From positions 372,001-436,000 of the forward strand of contig CAVPSU010000002.1 of the NCBI GenBank assembly GCA_963708715.1: DNA of 64,000 bases. The letters are read 5' to 3'. Below the pieces are notes generated by a model, which had not been told where the DNA came from, searched no databases, and worked only from the letters and a program-made list of their open reading frames with translations. A program made the translations under genes and the position numbers. This stretch comes from DAIOEK01 sp963708715 (GTDB lineage Bacteria; Chloroflexota; Anaerolineae; Anaerolineales; Anaerolineaceae). Shown here piece after piece: positions 27,504-36,500 of this stretch. Position 1 is the stretch's first letter. Each line of letters starts with the position of its first letter.

Positions 27504-29255
27504 ATGTCTGTTCAGCGAGAATTGATGCGCCAGGCTCGCGGAAGCGGTCTGGCGCTACTGTTAAACCTTATCACTGGATTGTCTACTGCAATTCTGGTCA
27601 TATTTCAATCCTACTTGATCGCGGATGTGATCAGTCGTGTGTTTATGGGAAAGGAAACGTTGGAACAGGTAACGTTTCCCCTGACCATCATCGCAGGGCT
27701 CATCATCGTTAGAGCATTACTCGTTCTGGCAAATGATGTCTCTGCGAAAACGATGGCAATTCACATCAAGACCAATCTCCGGAAGATGATTTTGGAAAAA
27801 GTATCCCGCTTGGGTCCGGTTTATCTAGCCGGTGAGAACCGGGGCAGGTTGTTGAATATTTCATTTACCGGGATTGAATCTCTGGATGCTTACTTCAGCC
27901 AATACTTACCTCAGGTATTTTTATCGGGATTGATCCCATTGACTATTCTTATCGCAGTCTTTCCCAGGGAACCCCTGACTGGTTTTATCTTGTTAACCAC
28001 TGCTCCACTCATTCCTCTTTTCATGGCATTGATCGGGATCATGACTGAACAAAGAACAAAAAAGCAATGGGAATTTTTAACTCGTCTGAGTAGCCGTTTT
28101 TATGAAAGTTTACGTGGCTTGGAATTTCTTAAGCAGATCAATAAACAAGATGATCAGGCGAATGTCATATCCCAGTCTGATCGTGAGTACCGTAAAGCAA
28201 CCATGAATGTCTTGCAATTTACATTTTTATCAGCCATGGTTTTGGAACTGGTCGCGACCATATCGACCGCCATTGTCGCCGTTGAAATTGGTCTACGCCT
28301 GCTTTATGGCAGGATTGAATTCCAACCGGCGTTGTTTTTGTTGATATTAGCTCCAGAATTTTATCTGCCTTTACGTCAATTGGGTGTGAAATACCATGCT
28401 GCCATGTCCGGGATTCAGGCTGCTGGAGATATTTTTCAGTTTCTTCAGGTGAAGGAGGCATCTGAATCCTTACCCTTCGATCAAATCCAGAACCGCCAGC
28501 CCAGCCGATCTCAAACGTCGATTTTTCCAATTGAGATGAATAAAGTCAGTGTGAGTTATCCAGACAGTCTACACTCTTCATTGGAGGATATAAACCTAAC
28601 CATCACCGAAGGGATGCATCTGGCTCTGGTCGGTCCAAGCGGAGCAGGTAAGACAACGATTATCTACCTTCTTCTTCGTTTCTTGATTCCCAGTAGTGGT
28701 TCGATCACGGCGAACGGGGATCTCCTCCAGGAATGGAATCGAGCGGATTGGTTGGAAAAGATATCCTGGGTGCCTCAGACACCTCATCTATTTTCCGGGA
28801 CCATCGCTGAGAACGTCACATTCTCAGCCACAAATCCAGATTCAAACCGGCTCGTGCACGCAATCCAATCCGCCGGATTGATGGATTGGCTTGACACACT
28901 TCCCAGGGGATGGGAATCGCACATCGGTGAACTTTCGTCTGGAATTAGCACAGGTCAGGCACAACGGATCGCTATTGCCCGGGCATTCTATAAAGACGCT
29001 CCATTATTGATCATGGATGAACCAACATCGGCAGTGGATCCAATTATGGAATCCTCATTATTGGAATCGACCCGGGAGCTTATGCGCACACGAACGACCA
29101 TCACAATTGCGCACAGACTTCCGACTATCTATCAAAGTGATCAGATCCTGATGCTTAAAACCGGTCGAATCGTGGAACAGGGTGACCATAATAGCCTGGT
29201 TAAGTTGGGTGGTCTCTATTTCGATTTTTTCAGGGAATATCACAATGACCACTGA
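27504..29255 (+). CDS. cydD: Thiol reductant ABC exporter subunit CydD
   Basis: A half ABC transporter of 583 residues. Six helices at about 10-320 include the exporter-type membrane domain. The ATPase has Walker A GPSGAGKTT, the signature STGQAQR in a slightly expanded SSGISTGQ context, and Walker B LLIMDEPTSAVD. CydDC exports glutathione and cysteine and is needed for bd oxidase assembly. The start is ATG 27504, 4 nt after cydB. The last 11 nt overlap cydC. Confidence 0.9.
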   Translation: MSVQRELMRQARGSGLALLLNLITGLSTAILVIFQSYLIADVISRVFMGKETLEQVTFPLTIIAGLIIVRALLVLANDVSAKTMAIHIKTNLRKMILEKVSRLGPVYLAGENRGRLLNISFTGIESLDAYFSQYLPQVFLSGLIPLTILIAVFPREPLTGFILLTTAPLIPLFMALIGIMTEQRTKKQWEFLTRLSSRFYESLRGLEFLKQINKQDDQANVISQSDREYRKATMNVLQFTFLSAMVLELVATISTAIVAVEIGLRLLYGRIEFQPALFLLILAPEFYLPLRQLGVKYHAAMSGIQAAGDIFQFLQVKEASESLPFDQIQNRQPSRSQTSIFPIEMNKVSVSYPDSLHSSLEDINLTITEGMHLALVGPSGAGKTTIIYLLLRFLIPSSGSITANGDLLQEWNRADWLEKISWVPQTPHLFSGTIAENVTFSATNPDSNRLVHAIQSAGLMDWLDTLPRGWESHIGELSSGISTGQAQRIAIARAFYKDAPLLIMDEPTSAVDPIMESSLLESTRELMRTRTTITIAHRLPTIYQSDQILMLKTGRIVEQGDHNSLVKLGGLYFDFFREYHNDH

Positions 29256-31020
29256 CACACCCTTCCGCTTTTTATTTCGGTTTCTGCGAGGATCCATACT
29301 CATCGCCATGTTTTCGGTTTTCTTATCCTCTGCAGCCATATTACTTGGGGTTGGATTGATTGGCACATCGTCCTATCTGATCTCCTATGCCGCATTGCAA
29401 CCATCCATTGCCGTTCTAGGTATTCCAATAGTGGGTGTCCGATTTTTTGGAATCTCAAAGAGTCTGTTCCGGTACATGGAAAGATTGGGCAGTCATGAAG
29501 TCAATTTTCGTATTCTCGGGGATCTACGACTATGGATCTATCGGAAGATCATCCCGCGTGTTCCCTACTACAAATCGAGTGACCGGACAGGAGACCTTCT
29601 CAGCCGGGCAGTGGAAGATGTGGAAGTCTTGGAGTTTTTCTTTATCCGGGTAATCAACCCGCCGCTGACTGCATTATTCACTACCCTCATAGTTGCCATC
29701 TTCCTGGGAGGGATTCACCCGCAATTAGTGTGGATCTATCTGGGATTGGCTTGTGGAAGCATCCTTTTCATCCTGCTGATATCGTATCTTGTCATCGCGA
29801 ATACATCCAAGGATTTCCTGGACAAACAAGGAAATTTGCGTACCTCATTAGTCGATTATTTCGATGGGTTGCCGGATCTACTTGTCAATCTTGTAGAAAA
29901 TAAACAGTTTGAAGAAATCCGGAAATCAGAGACTATATTCAATCGATCCCAGATGCGTTCCTCTTGGGGAAATGGATTTGTAAATGGGCTTCTCCTGTTA
30001 TTTGCTAATGCCACTATGCTGGTCATGCTGGTGGTTGGGATCGGTTTGGTGAACAACGGTGAAATGAGTGGATTATTTTTAGCAGTGATCACCCTCATTA
30101 CCCTGGTAAGCTTTGACGGGATTCAGCCGTTGAATCTGGCGGCGCAGCAACTTCATTTGAGCCGACAGGCGGCACGCAGGATCATCGCCCTTACCGGCGA
30201 GGTACCCGAGACAAGTTTGAATACAAAATTCGATAAACCACGGCCAATCTCCCTTGATCATCCACCACTCCAGGATGGGTTGGAGTTGAGAAATATCCAA
30301 TTCAAGTACGATCCATCTGCTGGTTCGATCCTACGGGATATCCACCTTTCCATTCCAAAAGGGCAGAAAGTCGCCATCGTTGGTCCGAGCGGGTCCGGAA
30401 AAACAACACTTGCCCGGCTGATTCTCAAGTTCTGGAAACCTGATTCTGGAGAGATCTACCTGGACGGCAAAGGTTATTCTGATCTGACTGAAAGCGAAGT
30501 TCGAAATCAGATCGGTTATTCTGGTCCGGATCCGTTTTTCTTTAATTCGAGCCTTCGGGAAAACCTCGACCTGCTGCATGACAACCTTAATGAAGAGGAA
30601 ATAAACCATGTTTTAGGGCAAGTCGGACTAAGTGACTGGCTCCACTCTTTACCGGATGGATTGGAGACACAGATCGGTGAGCGCGGTTTAAAGATGAGTG
30701 AAGGAGAACGACGCCGGCTGGATCTGGCCAGGTTATTGGTTTTGGATCGTCCAATCTTTATTCTCGATGAACCCTTTGCAAACCAGGACATTCAGTCCCA
30801 ACAGCTATTGGCTGATCTGTTCCAAAATAGTTCTCCTGAGAAAACGATCATCCTCATCACTCACCGGTTGATTCAGCTCGATCGGATGGATCAGATCATT
30901 GTTCTTAATGGAGGGACTATCCAAGAGTCAGGAAGCCAGGCAGAATTGGTGTTGACTAATGGTTTATTCAAGTTGATGTGGGTTCAGCAAAATCAAATCG
31001 TATTTGATCGTCAGGATTGA
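29245..31020 (+). CDS. cydC: Thiol reductant ABC exporter subunit CydC
   Basis: The second half transporter, 591 residues, with an exporter membrane domain (LFRYMERLGSHEVNFRIL and RTGDLLSRAVEDVE are typical of CydC) and an ATPase with Walker A GPSGSGKTT, signature KMSEGERRRLDLARLL and Walker B FILDEPFANQD. ATG 29245 overlaps the end of cydD, so the pair is translationally coupled. Last gene of the cyd operon. Confidence 0.9.
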   Translation: MTTDTPFRFLFRFLRGSILIAMFSVFLSSAAILLGVGLIGTSSYLISYAALQPSIAVLGIPIVGVRFFGISKSLFRYMERLGSHEVNFRILGDLRLWIYRKIIPRVPYYKSSDRTGDLLSRAVEDVEVLEFFFIRVINPPLTALFTTLIVAIFLGGIHPQLVWIYLGLACGSILFILLISYLVIANTSKDFLDKQGNLRTSLVDYFDGLPDLLVNLVENKQFEEIRKSETIFNRSQMRSSWGNGFVNGLLLLFANATMLVMLVVGIGLVNNGEMSGLFLAVITLITLVSFDGIQPLNLAAQQLHLSRQAARRIIALTGEVPETSLNTKFDKPRPISLDHPPLQDGLELRNIQFKYDPSAGSILRDIHLSIPKGQKVAIVGPSGSGKTTLARLILKFWKPDSGEIYLDGKGYSDLTESEVRNQIGYSGPDPFFFNSSLRENLDLLHDNLNEEEINHVLGQVGLSDWLHSLPDGLETQIGERGLKMSEGERRRLDLARLLVLDRPIFILDEPFANQDIQSQQLLADLFQNSSPEKTIILITHRLIQLDRMDQIIVLNGGTIQESGSQAELVLTNGLFKLMWVQQNQIVFDRQD

Positions 31021-31047
31021 ACCGTTGACGGACTTCTAACAACCTGC

Positions 31048-31053
31048 TATATT
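31048..31053 (+). promoter_or_regulatory. -10-like box before yvcK
   Basis: TATATT ends 10 nt before ATG 31064, giving a leader of at most a few bases. The match is weaker than the other short-leader cases. Confidence 0.4.
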
Positions 31054-31063
31054 CAACGATACT

Positions 31064-32425
31064 ATGAACGAATTCAATCAAGGATGGATTCAGCGAGTTA
31101 AGCGTTATCTTAAACGCGAAGCCCGTTGGCTCTTGCCAGGAATCGGTGTCAAGCGCTGGATGTTGATGATCATGATCGGCATCACGATGCTGGCATTGGG
31201 TTTGGCTTTCATCCTGATTAACATCTATAGAACGGTTCCAGATAACTGGCTCCTGCCCATCGTGCAATTTTTATCTCTTCAATCTTTTGCCCGAGTTACC
31301 CGTGCAATCATATTCGGTTTGCTTGGTTTAGGCTTTACCACCTACGGATTGTGGGGACTCAATCGGGCGCTTCTCAGACCATTTATCCAGCCTGGAAAGC
31401 CAATCATCGACGCGGTCTCGGAATTCTATAAAAAGGACAAAGGGCCCCGAATTGTGGTGATCGGCGGCGGTCATGGTCTGGCAACCCTCTTACGCGGATT
31501 GAAGAGCTACACCAAGAACCTGACTGCGATCGTTACCGTCGCGGATGATGGTGGTTCCTCCGGAGAGTTACGTCGATCTCTTGGGGTTTTGCCACCCGGC
31601 GATATTCGGAATTGCTTAACCGCGCTATCGAATGATGAAGAATTATTGACTCAACTATTCCAATATCGGTTCTCTGATGAGACCGGTTTAAACGGACACT
31701 CGTTGGGCAATTTATTCATCTCCGGTCTGGCAGAGATCACAGGATCATTTGAAGAAGCAGTTGCCGAGAGTGGACGTGTCCTTGCGGTCCAGGGGCAGGT
31801 TTTACCGTCCACCCTTACAGATGTTCGATTATCAGCCTCGATTGAGATCCCAGAAAAAAAGAAAAGTCTTTGGATCCAGGGTGAAAGCAAAATCCCGAAA
31901 ACCAGAGGGCAAGTTAAACGCTTGTGGCTGGAACCTGACAATGTTCCTGCCTATCCACCTGCCATACAGGCGATCCTCTCTGCCGACCTGATCTTGATCG
32001 GACCCGGAAGTTTGTATACCAGTATTCTGCCCAATTTGTTGGTACCGGATATTACCGCAGCTATACGCGCCAGCCGTGCAATGAAATTTTTCATCTGTAA
32101 CTTGGCTTCCCAGCCGGGAGAGACAGACCGGTATTCGAGCGGAGACCATGTGGCTGCCATCGAGAACCATGTTGGAAGCCATCTATTTGACCTGATCGTA
32201 TGCAACAACAATTGCACGGTAGATCTGCCAACGGATGTAGATTGGGTCAAGGTTGATTTTGAATTGGAGCGAAGTTACCCCGTCTATCAAACCGATCTGC
32301 TTGACCTGGAACATCCCTGGCGGCATGACTCTCAGAAACTGGCGCAAGTGATTATTGACATCTACTTTGATCGGACTGGTCCATTACCTGAACGGGAAAA
32401 CACACAACCAATCCCTCAGCATTAA
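31064..32425 (+). CDS. yvcK: YvcK-family UDP-sugar-binding protein with N-terminal membrane anchor
   Basis: YvcK/CofD-like proteins bind UDP-N-acetylglucosamine and are needed for envelope integrity and growth on gluconeogenic carbon in Bacillus. The domain at about residues 125-440 shows IVVIGGGHGLATLLRGL, VTVADDGGSSGELRRSLGVLPPGDIRNCL, NGHSLGNLF and GPGSLYTSILPNLLV. The 453-residue protein is about 130 residues longer than Bacillus YvcK because of an N-terminal part with two probable helices (about 27-50 and 66-100), which would attach it to the membrane. No whiA or rapZ neighbour is present. Confidence 0.88.
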   Translation: MNEFNQGWIQRVKRYLKREARWLLPGIGVKRWMLMIMIGITMLALGLAFILINIYRTVPDNWLLPIVQFLSLQSFARVTRAIIFGLLGLGFTTYGLWGLNRALLRPFIQPGKPIIDAVSEFYKKDKGPRIVVIGGGHGLATLLRGLKSYTKNLTAIVTVADDGGSSGELRRSLGVLPPGDIRNCLTALSNDEELLTQLFQYRFSDETGLNGHSLGNLFISGLAEITGSFEEAVAESGRVLAVQGQVLPSTLTDVRLSASIEIPEKKKSLWIQGESKIPKTRGQVKRLWLEPDNVPAYPPAIQAILSADLILIGPGSLYTSILPNLLVPDITAAIRASRAMKFFICNLASQPGETDRYSSGDHVAAIENHVGSHLFDLIVCNNNCTVDLPTDVDWVKVDFELERSYPVYQTDLLDLEHPWRHDSQKLAQVIIDIYFDRTGPLPERENTQPIPQH

Positions 32426-32447
32426 ATTCAATTCAGTCTATTCCAAG

Positions 32448-32480
32448 TAAAAAGATCTCCTCTCGGATGGCTTTTTTCTG
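32448..32480 (+). terminator. Possible terminator after yvcK
   Basis: AAAAAG...CTTTTT with an inner TCC/GGA pairing forms an interrupted hairpin ending in T residues. The stem has internal mismatches. Confidence 0.35.
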
Positions 32481-32580
32481 TACGCATTTTTAATCAATAA
32501 GTTCTTCCACCTTTGGCTGTCAAAGCTCATTCAGGGAACCTTATTGATCAAACCACATAGATCATAGGGGTCTCAGTAAC

Positions 32581-32595
32581 CAACTTGTCTATTCA
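32581..32595 (+). repeat. Left target-site duplication of the insertion sequence
   Basis: CAACTTGTCTATTCA occurs here and again at 33983-33997, exactly flanking the element. One further T would match if the element boundary is shifted by a base. Confidence 0.85.
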
Positions 32596-33982
32596 TGTCA
32601 AGGCAATTTAGAAATGTCCTAAACCTGGCTAAATAGAAAGGTCCTAATCATCTAGAGAGAGAAGAGGGGAGTTATTCAGTTTTCTGCCATAAGCTCGCCA
32701 AGGGTGGTTGACAGGGGGGATGTAAACCTCGTGATCAATCGATTTTGTAGAGACGATCTTGGGTCTTTTAGGTTGTATCTGAACGACTTTCAGGGAGAGA
32801 GACTGGTGATTTAGGAAGGCAGAAACAGCGCCGGAATCATCTTGCAAGATCAGGACCTCGCGGCCAGTGAGATGTTTGGGAGGACGGGTAGTGATGATCT
32901 GGTAAATAACATGATCGAACTGGATCTGGAGGTCTTTTGAAATGATACGGAAATCATGAACAGAGAAGAGGAACTCAAGGTCGATGGAGGGGTTCAGGGG
33001 AAGATGGGCATCACCAGTTGAACGGGGAAGAACAGCAAATTTGTGGTTATAGGATTGAATGAAATCAGAAAGATAGACATTTGCTTCCTGATAGGAACAG
33101 ATGGAACGTAACCGCAGTTCCTTGACAAGGCGATCCTGAAAGGTCTGATTAGCACGTTCCACCCGACCTTTAGCCTGAGGTGAATTGGCACAGATGAGCT
33201 CGATACCCAGGGAAGTGAGGGCACGATTGAATTGAGTAATGGCCTCCTTGTGGAGACTGGTCTTCGAATTAACCCGGAAAACACTGAATTTGTCGCTGTA
33301 AAAAGCCACTGGCAGACCTACAGAGCGGAAATAGGACTTGCATAGCCTGGCGTAGGCAAAGAAGCTCTCATGCCCGACAAATTGGGCTGCCAGGATTTCG
33401 CTGGTGGCATCGTCCACGAACAGCAACAGGCAGGCTTTTGGACCTCGTTTTTCCAACCAGGCATGGTAGGAGCCATCCATCTGTACCAATTCCCCACGCC
33501 GGAAACGGCGCTCCCTTTGTGGATGGGCTTTTTTCCTTTTGATCTTGGGATGATGGATCCCCTCTTCGATCATGATCTGACGCAGTGTCTCTTTGCAGAC
33601 TACAATCCCTTTGTATTCTTCCAGTTTCTCCTTCATCAGGGTAGGACCAAAATCATGGTAGATAGGATTCCGGATGAACTCTTGGATGTCCTGATGCTTC
33701 CTTTCATCGAGTTTCCGGTTTCCGGGCTTCCCGCGATGTCCGGATACCAGGCCTGTAGCTCCTCGTTTCAGGTATTTGGATATCAACCGCCTGATGTGCC
33801 TTTCACTGATCCCCAGTTTTCTTGCTCCCTCTCTCTGCGTTATCCGCTTGTCTAGCGCCTGTTCTATGATCGTTTTTCGTATCAGCTCTTCTTCCGTCAT
33901 TGTGATTGTCCATTTCATGGTTTTGTCCTCATTAGGACATTTTAATTTAGCCAGAATAGGACTTTATCATTTAGCCACTACA
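32596..33982 (-). mobile_element. Insertion sequence, IS1202/ISNCY-like, 1387 bp
   Basis: The element begins with TGT and ends with ACA and is flanked by a 15-bp direct repeat. Its ends are imperfect inverted repeats of 53 and 52 bp (32596-32648 and 33931-33982). Each end holds two copies of a GGCTAAAT-spacer-GTCCTA unit, clearest in the inner copies, which share CTGGCTAAAT and GTCCTAAT. It carries one transposase gene on the minus strand. Assignment to the ISNCY/IS1202 type comes from the transposase motifs and the long duplication. It looks intact and recent because the duplication is perfect. Confidence 0.85.
32644..33918 (-). CDS. DDE transposase of the IS1202/ISNCY type
   Basis: The 424-residue transposase has an N-terminal helix-turn-helix region (ITQREGARKLGISERHIRRLISKY) and an rve-like catalytic core with the first Asp in LVQMDGSYHAWLEKRGPK, the second Asp in AFYSDKFSVFR and the Glu in QAKGRVERANQTFQ. 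This DDE triad and the 'QMDGS-H-WLE-RGP' motif are typical of ISNCY transposases related to IS1202 and ISDol1. The reading frame is complete. The stop lies inside the left inverted repeat. Confidence 0.9.
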   Translation of the reverse strand: MKWTITMTEEELIRKTIIEQALDKRITQREGARKLGISERHIRRLISKYLKRGATGLVSGHRGKPGNRKLDERKHQDIQEFIRNPIYHDFGPTLMKEKLEEYKGIVVCKETLRQIMIEEGIHHPKIKRKKAHPQRERRFRRGELVQMDGSYHAWLEKRGPKACLLLFVDDATSEILAAQFVGHESFFAYARLCKSYFRSVGLPVAFYSDKFSVFRVNSKTSLHKEAITQFNRALTSLGIELICANSPQAKGRVERANQTFQDRLVKELRLRSICSYQEANVYLSDFIQSYNHKFAVLPRSTGDAHLPLNPSIDLEFLFSVHDFRIISKDLQIQFDHVIYQIITTRPPKHLTGREVLILQDDSGAVSAFLNHQSLSLKVVQIQPKRPKIVSTKSIDHEVYIPPVNHPWRAYGRKLNNSPLLSLDD

Positions 33983-33997
33983 CAACTTGTCTATTCA
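33983..33997 (+). repeat. Right target-site duplication of the insertion sequence
   Basis: CAACTTGTCTATTCA, identical to 32581-32595. It ends one base before the -35 box of the gap promoter. Confidence 0.85.
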
Positions 33998-33998
33998 T

Positions 33999-34027
33999 TT
34001 GCCAGTCGATGGCGGTTGTGATAAAAT
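33999..34027 (+). promoter_or_regulatory. gap promoter
   Basis: TTGCCA and TAAAAT are separated by exactly 17 nt. The leader of about 40 nt contains AGGAGG at 34062-34067. The insertion sequence ends just upstream. Confidence 0.7.
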
Positions 34028-34074
34028 CAACGGAATTTGGTTTGCAATCATTTTATCTCCCAGGAGGTGTTTCA

Positions 34075-35127
34075 ATGGCAGTAAAAGTAGGTATCAATGG
34101 GTTTGGACGAATTGGCCGCCAGGTACTAAAAGCCATGATCGAAAGACAGGCTGGTAATCTGGAAGTCGTCGCCGTCAATGATCTATTCGACTCCAAAACC
34201 AACGCACATCTGTTCAAGTACGACTCCAACTACGGCATCTACCAAGGAGAAGTTTTGGTAGACGGCAGCGACATCGTCATCGACGGTAAAAAGATCAAAG
34301 TATTTGCTGAGAAGGATCCTGGCGCTCTCCCCTGGAAAGACCTGGGCGTGGATATCGTCATTGAAGCCACCGGGGTATTCACGGATGCGATCGGCGACCC
34401 AGCCAAAGGTAAAGCTGGCGCCAATGTTCATATCGTAAAAGGTGGTGCGCGGAAAGTGATCATTTCCGCTCCTGCCAAAAACGAAGATATCACTATCGTC
34501 CTTGGTGTCAATGATGATAAATATGATCCTTCCAAACACCATGTCGTCTCCAATGCGTCCTGTACCACCAACTGTCTGGCGCCTGCCGTAAAGGTCGTCA
34601 ATGATAAATTTGGTATCATCCATGGATTCATGACCACCATTCATTCATATACGAACGATCAGGTCATCCTGGATCAAGGACATAAAAAGGAAATGCGCCG
34701 CTCCCGCGCCGCTGGTTTGAATATTATCCCCACCACTACAGGAGCTGCAAAAGCGCTTGCCCTTGTGATTCCTGAGCTTAAAGGAAAATTTGACGGCTAT
34801 TCTTTGCGCGTCCCAACCCCGACTGTTTCGATCGTCGATTTTACTGCGACCATTGAAAAAGCTACCACCAAGGAAGAAATGAATGCGACCTTCGTTGAAG
34901 CCTCAAAAGGAGCATTAAAAGGGATCTTGGGTGTGACCACTGGTGAATACTTCGATCCACTGGTATCGATGGACTTCAAAGGCGATCCCCGGTCTTCCAT
35001 TGTCGACCTGGCTACCAACCAGGTGATGGGCGGGGATTTCATCAAAGTAGTCGCCTGGTACGATAATGAATGGGGTTACTCCTGCCGTACCGTTGACATG
35101 GCAGCTATGATGGCAAAATCACTTTAA
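34075..35127 (+). CDS. gap: Glyceraldehyde-3-phosphate dehydrogenase
   Basis: GapA oxidises glyceraldehyde 3-phosphate to 1,3-bisphosphoglycerate with NAD+. The 350-residue protein shows the NAD-binding GINGFGRIGRQVLKA, the active site SNASCTTNCLAP with the catalytic Cys, and WYDNEWGYSCR. A short insert around EKDPGALPWKDLGVD is normal. ATG 34075 follows AGGAGG; an earlier in-frame start at 34009 would overlap the promoter. Followed by pgk after a hairpin spacer. Confidence 0.97.
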   Translation: MAVKVGINGFGRIGRQVLKAMIERQAGNLEVVAVNDLFDSKTNAHLFKYDSNYGIYQGEVLVDGSDIVIDGKKIKVFAEKDPGALPWKDLGVDIVIEATGVFTDAIGDPAKGKAGANVHIVKGGARKVIISAPAKNEDITIVLGVNDDKYDPSKHHVVSNASCTTNCLAPAVKVVNDKFGIIHGFMTTIHSYTNDQVILDQGHKKEMRRSRAAGLNIIPTTTGAAKALALVIPELKGKFDGYSLRVPTPTVSIVDFTATIEKATTKEEMNATFVEASKGALKGILGVTTGEYFDPLVSMDFKGDPRSSIVDLATNQVMGGDFIKVVAWYDNEWGYSCRTVDMAAMMAKSL

Positions 35128-35169
35128 ACGTATGCACCCATCGTTTCCATTCAGTTAGTCAGACCTGCA

Positions 35170-35202
35170 AAGGCGTAGCGATCGAAAAGATTGTTACGCC
35201 TT
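35170..35202 (+). terminator. Intercistronic hairpin between gap and pgk
   Basis: A 14-bp stem (outer AAGGCGTA/TACGCCTT, inner pairs with two G-T wobbles) with a GAAAA loop, followed by CTTTCT. It may reduce readthrough into pgk or protect the gap mRNA 3' end. Confidence 0.65.
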
Positions 35203-35226
35203 CTTTCTAAATTCCGGGAGGATTTC

Positions 35227-36402
35227 ATGTTTCAAAAGAAAACGGTTGTTGATCTGGATGTAAAAGGGAAGAAAGTATTTGTTCGAGTCGATTTCAATGT
35301 GCCCATAAAAGAAGGGGTCATCAAGGATGATACCCGAATTCGGGCAGCCATCCCGACGATAGAATACCTGACGAAAAACGGTGCTGCTGTTATCCTGGCT
35401 TCGCATTTAGGACGTCCAAAGGGTGGACCGGATGCCCAATTTTCTCTCAAACCTGTCGCCGAGCATCTCGCATCCTTGCTTGCACAACCAGTCGGATTTG
35501 TGGATGATTGTGTCGGACTAAAAGCCGAAGCTGCCGCTGCTGCTCTCAAACCTGGTGACGTTCTCGTCCTAGAGAATACCCGATTTTATCCCGGTGAAGA
35601 AAAGAATGACCAGGATCTTGCCAAAGGAATGGCAAAGCTGGCTGATCTCTATGTGAATGATGCATTTGGAACGGCACATCGCGCTCACTCATCTACAGAA
35701 GGAGTTGCCCGCTACCTGCCCGCCGCAGCCGGTTTCTTGATGGAAAAAGAGATCAAATACCTCGGCGCGGCTATCGAAAACCCTCGCAGACCATTTGTGG
35801 CAATTCTGGGTGGGGCAAAAATCAGCGATAAGATCGGTGTGATCAAAAACCTGTTGCTTAAGGCTGATATGATCCTTATCGGTGGAGGTATGGCAAATAC
35901 CTTTTTGAAAGCACAAGGATTTGATGTGGCAGACTCACTGGTTGAGGCGGACGCGGTCGAAACCGCCAAGGATCTGCTTTCTGGTGGAAGCAAAAAACTT
36001 CGCCTGCCGGTAGACCTGGTACTGGCGGATAAATTCGAGGCTGAAGCTAATCACAAGTTGATTCCCACGGGCAACGTCCCAGCCGGTTGGCGGATTCTGG
36101 ATATCGGACCAAAGACTGTGGATGAATTTGCCAAGGCGTTGGTTGGCGCAGGGACCGTCGTTTGGAACGGTCCGATGGGAGTATTTGAGTTCCCTGAATT
36201 CGCAAAAGGGACATTCGGAGTAGCGAAAGCAGTTGCTGAATCAGGTGCGGTGAGTATCATCGGTGGCGGCGAATTTGTCGCAGCAATCCAGCAATCTGGA
36301 TTAGCCGATAAAATTACTCATATATCGACTGGTGGCGGTGCATCTCTTGAAATGCTGGAAGGACTTGTCTTACCCGGTGTAGCAGCCCTCCAAGATAAAT
36401 AG
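35227..36402 (+). CDS. pgk: Phosphoglycerate kinase
   Basis: Pgk makes ATP from 1,3-bisphosphoglycerate. The 391-residue protein shows VRVDFNVPIKEG, SHLGRPKGG, ENTRFYPGEEKND, DLYVNDAFGTAHRAHSST, VAILGGAKISDKIGV and the C-terminal GGGEFVAAIQQ and HISTGGGASLEMLEG. The start at ATG 35227 lies 6 nt after GGGAGG. It is the second gene after gap and is followed by a hairpin. Confidence 0.97.
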   Translation: MFQKKTVVDLDVKGKKVFVRVDFNVPIKEGVIKDDTRIRAAIPTIEYLTKNGAAVILASHLGRPKGGPDAQFSLKPVAEHLASLLAQPVGFVDDCVGLKAEAAAAALKPGDVLVLENTRFYPGEEKNDQDLAKGMAKLADLYVNDAFGTAHRAHSSTEGVARYLPAAAGFLMEKEIKYLGAAIENPRRPFVAILGGAKISDKIGVIKNLLLKADMILIGGGMANTFLKAQGFDVADSLVEADAVETAKDLLSGGSKKLRLPVDLVLADKFEAEANHKLIPTGNVPAGWRILDIGPKTVDEFAKALVGAGTVVWNGPMGVFEFPEFAKGTFGVAKAVAESGAVSIIGGGEFVAAIQQSGLADKITHISTGGGASLEMLEGLVLPGVAALQDK

Positions 36403-36415
36403 TTAAACCTTTCAT

Positions 36416-36442
36416 ATATTCCCCTTATTAGAAGGGGAATAT
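36416..36442 (+). terminator. Terminator-like hairpin after pgk
   Basis: An 11-bp perfect stem ATATTCCCCTT/AAGGGGAATAT with an ATTAG loop, 13 nt after the pgk stop. The following sequence has few T residues, so termination may be partial. Confidence 0.55.
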
Positions 36443-36500
36443 GTGTTTAATGGATTAAAAGCCTATAATGAGAAAGAATTCGACAAATTAGGAGGGTACC

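Noticed and set aside
32581..33997. A Xer dif-like site at the insertion point
   Set aside because: IS1202-related elements can target such sites, but the rebuilt empty site shows no convincing XerC/XerD arms.
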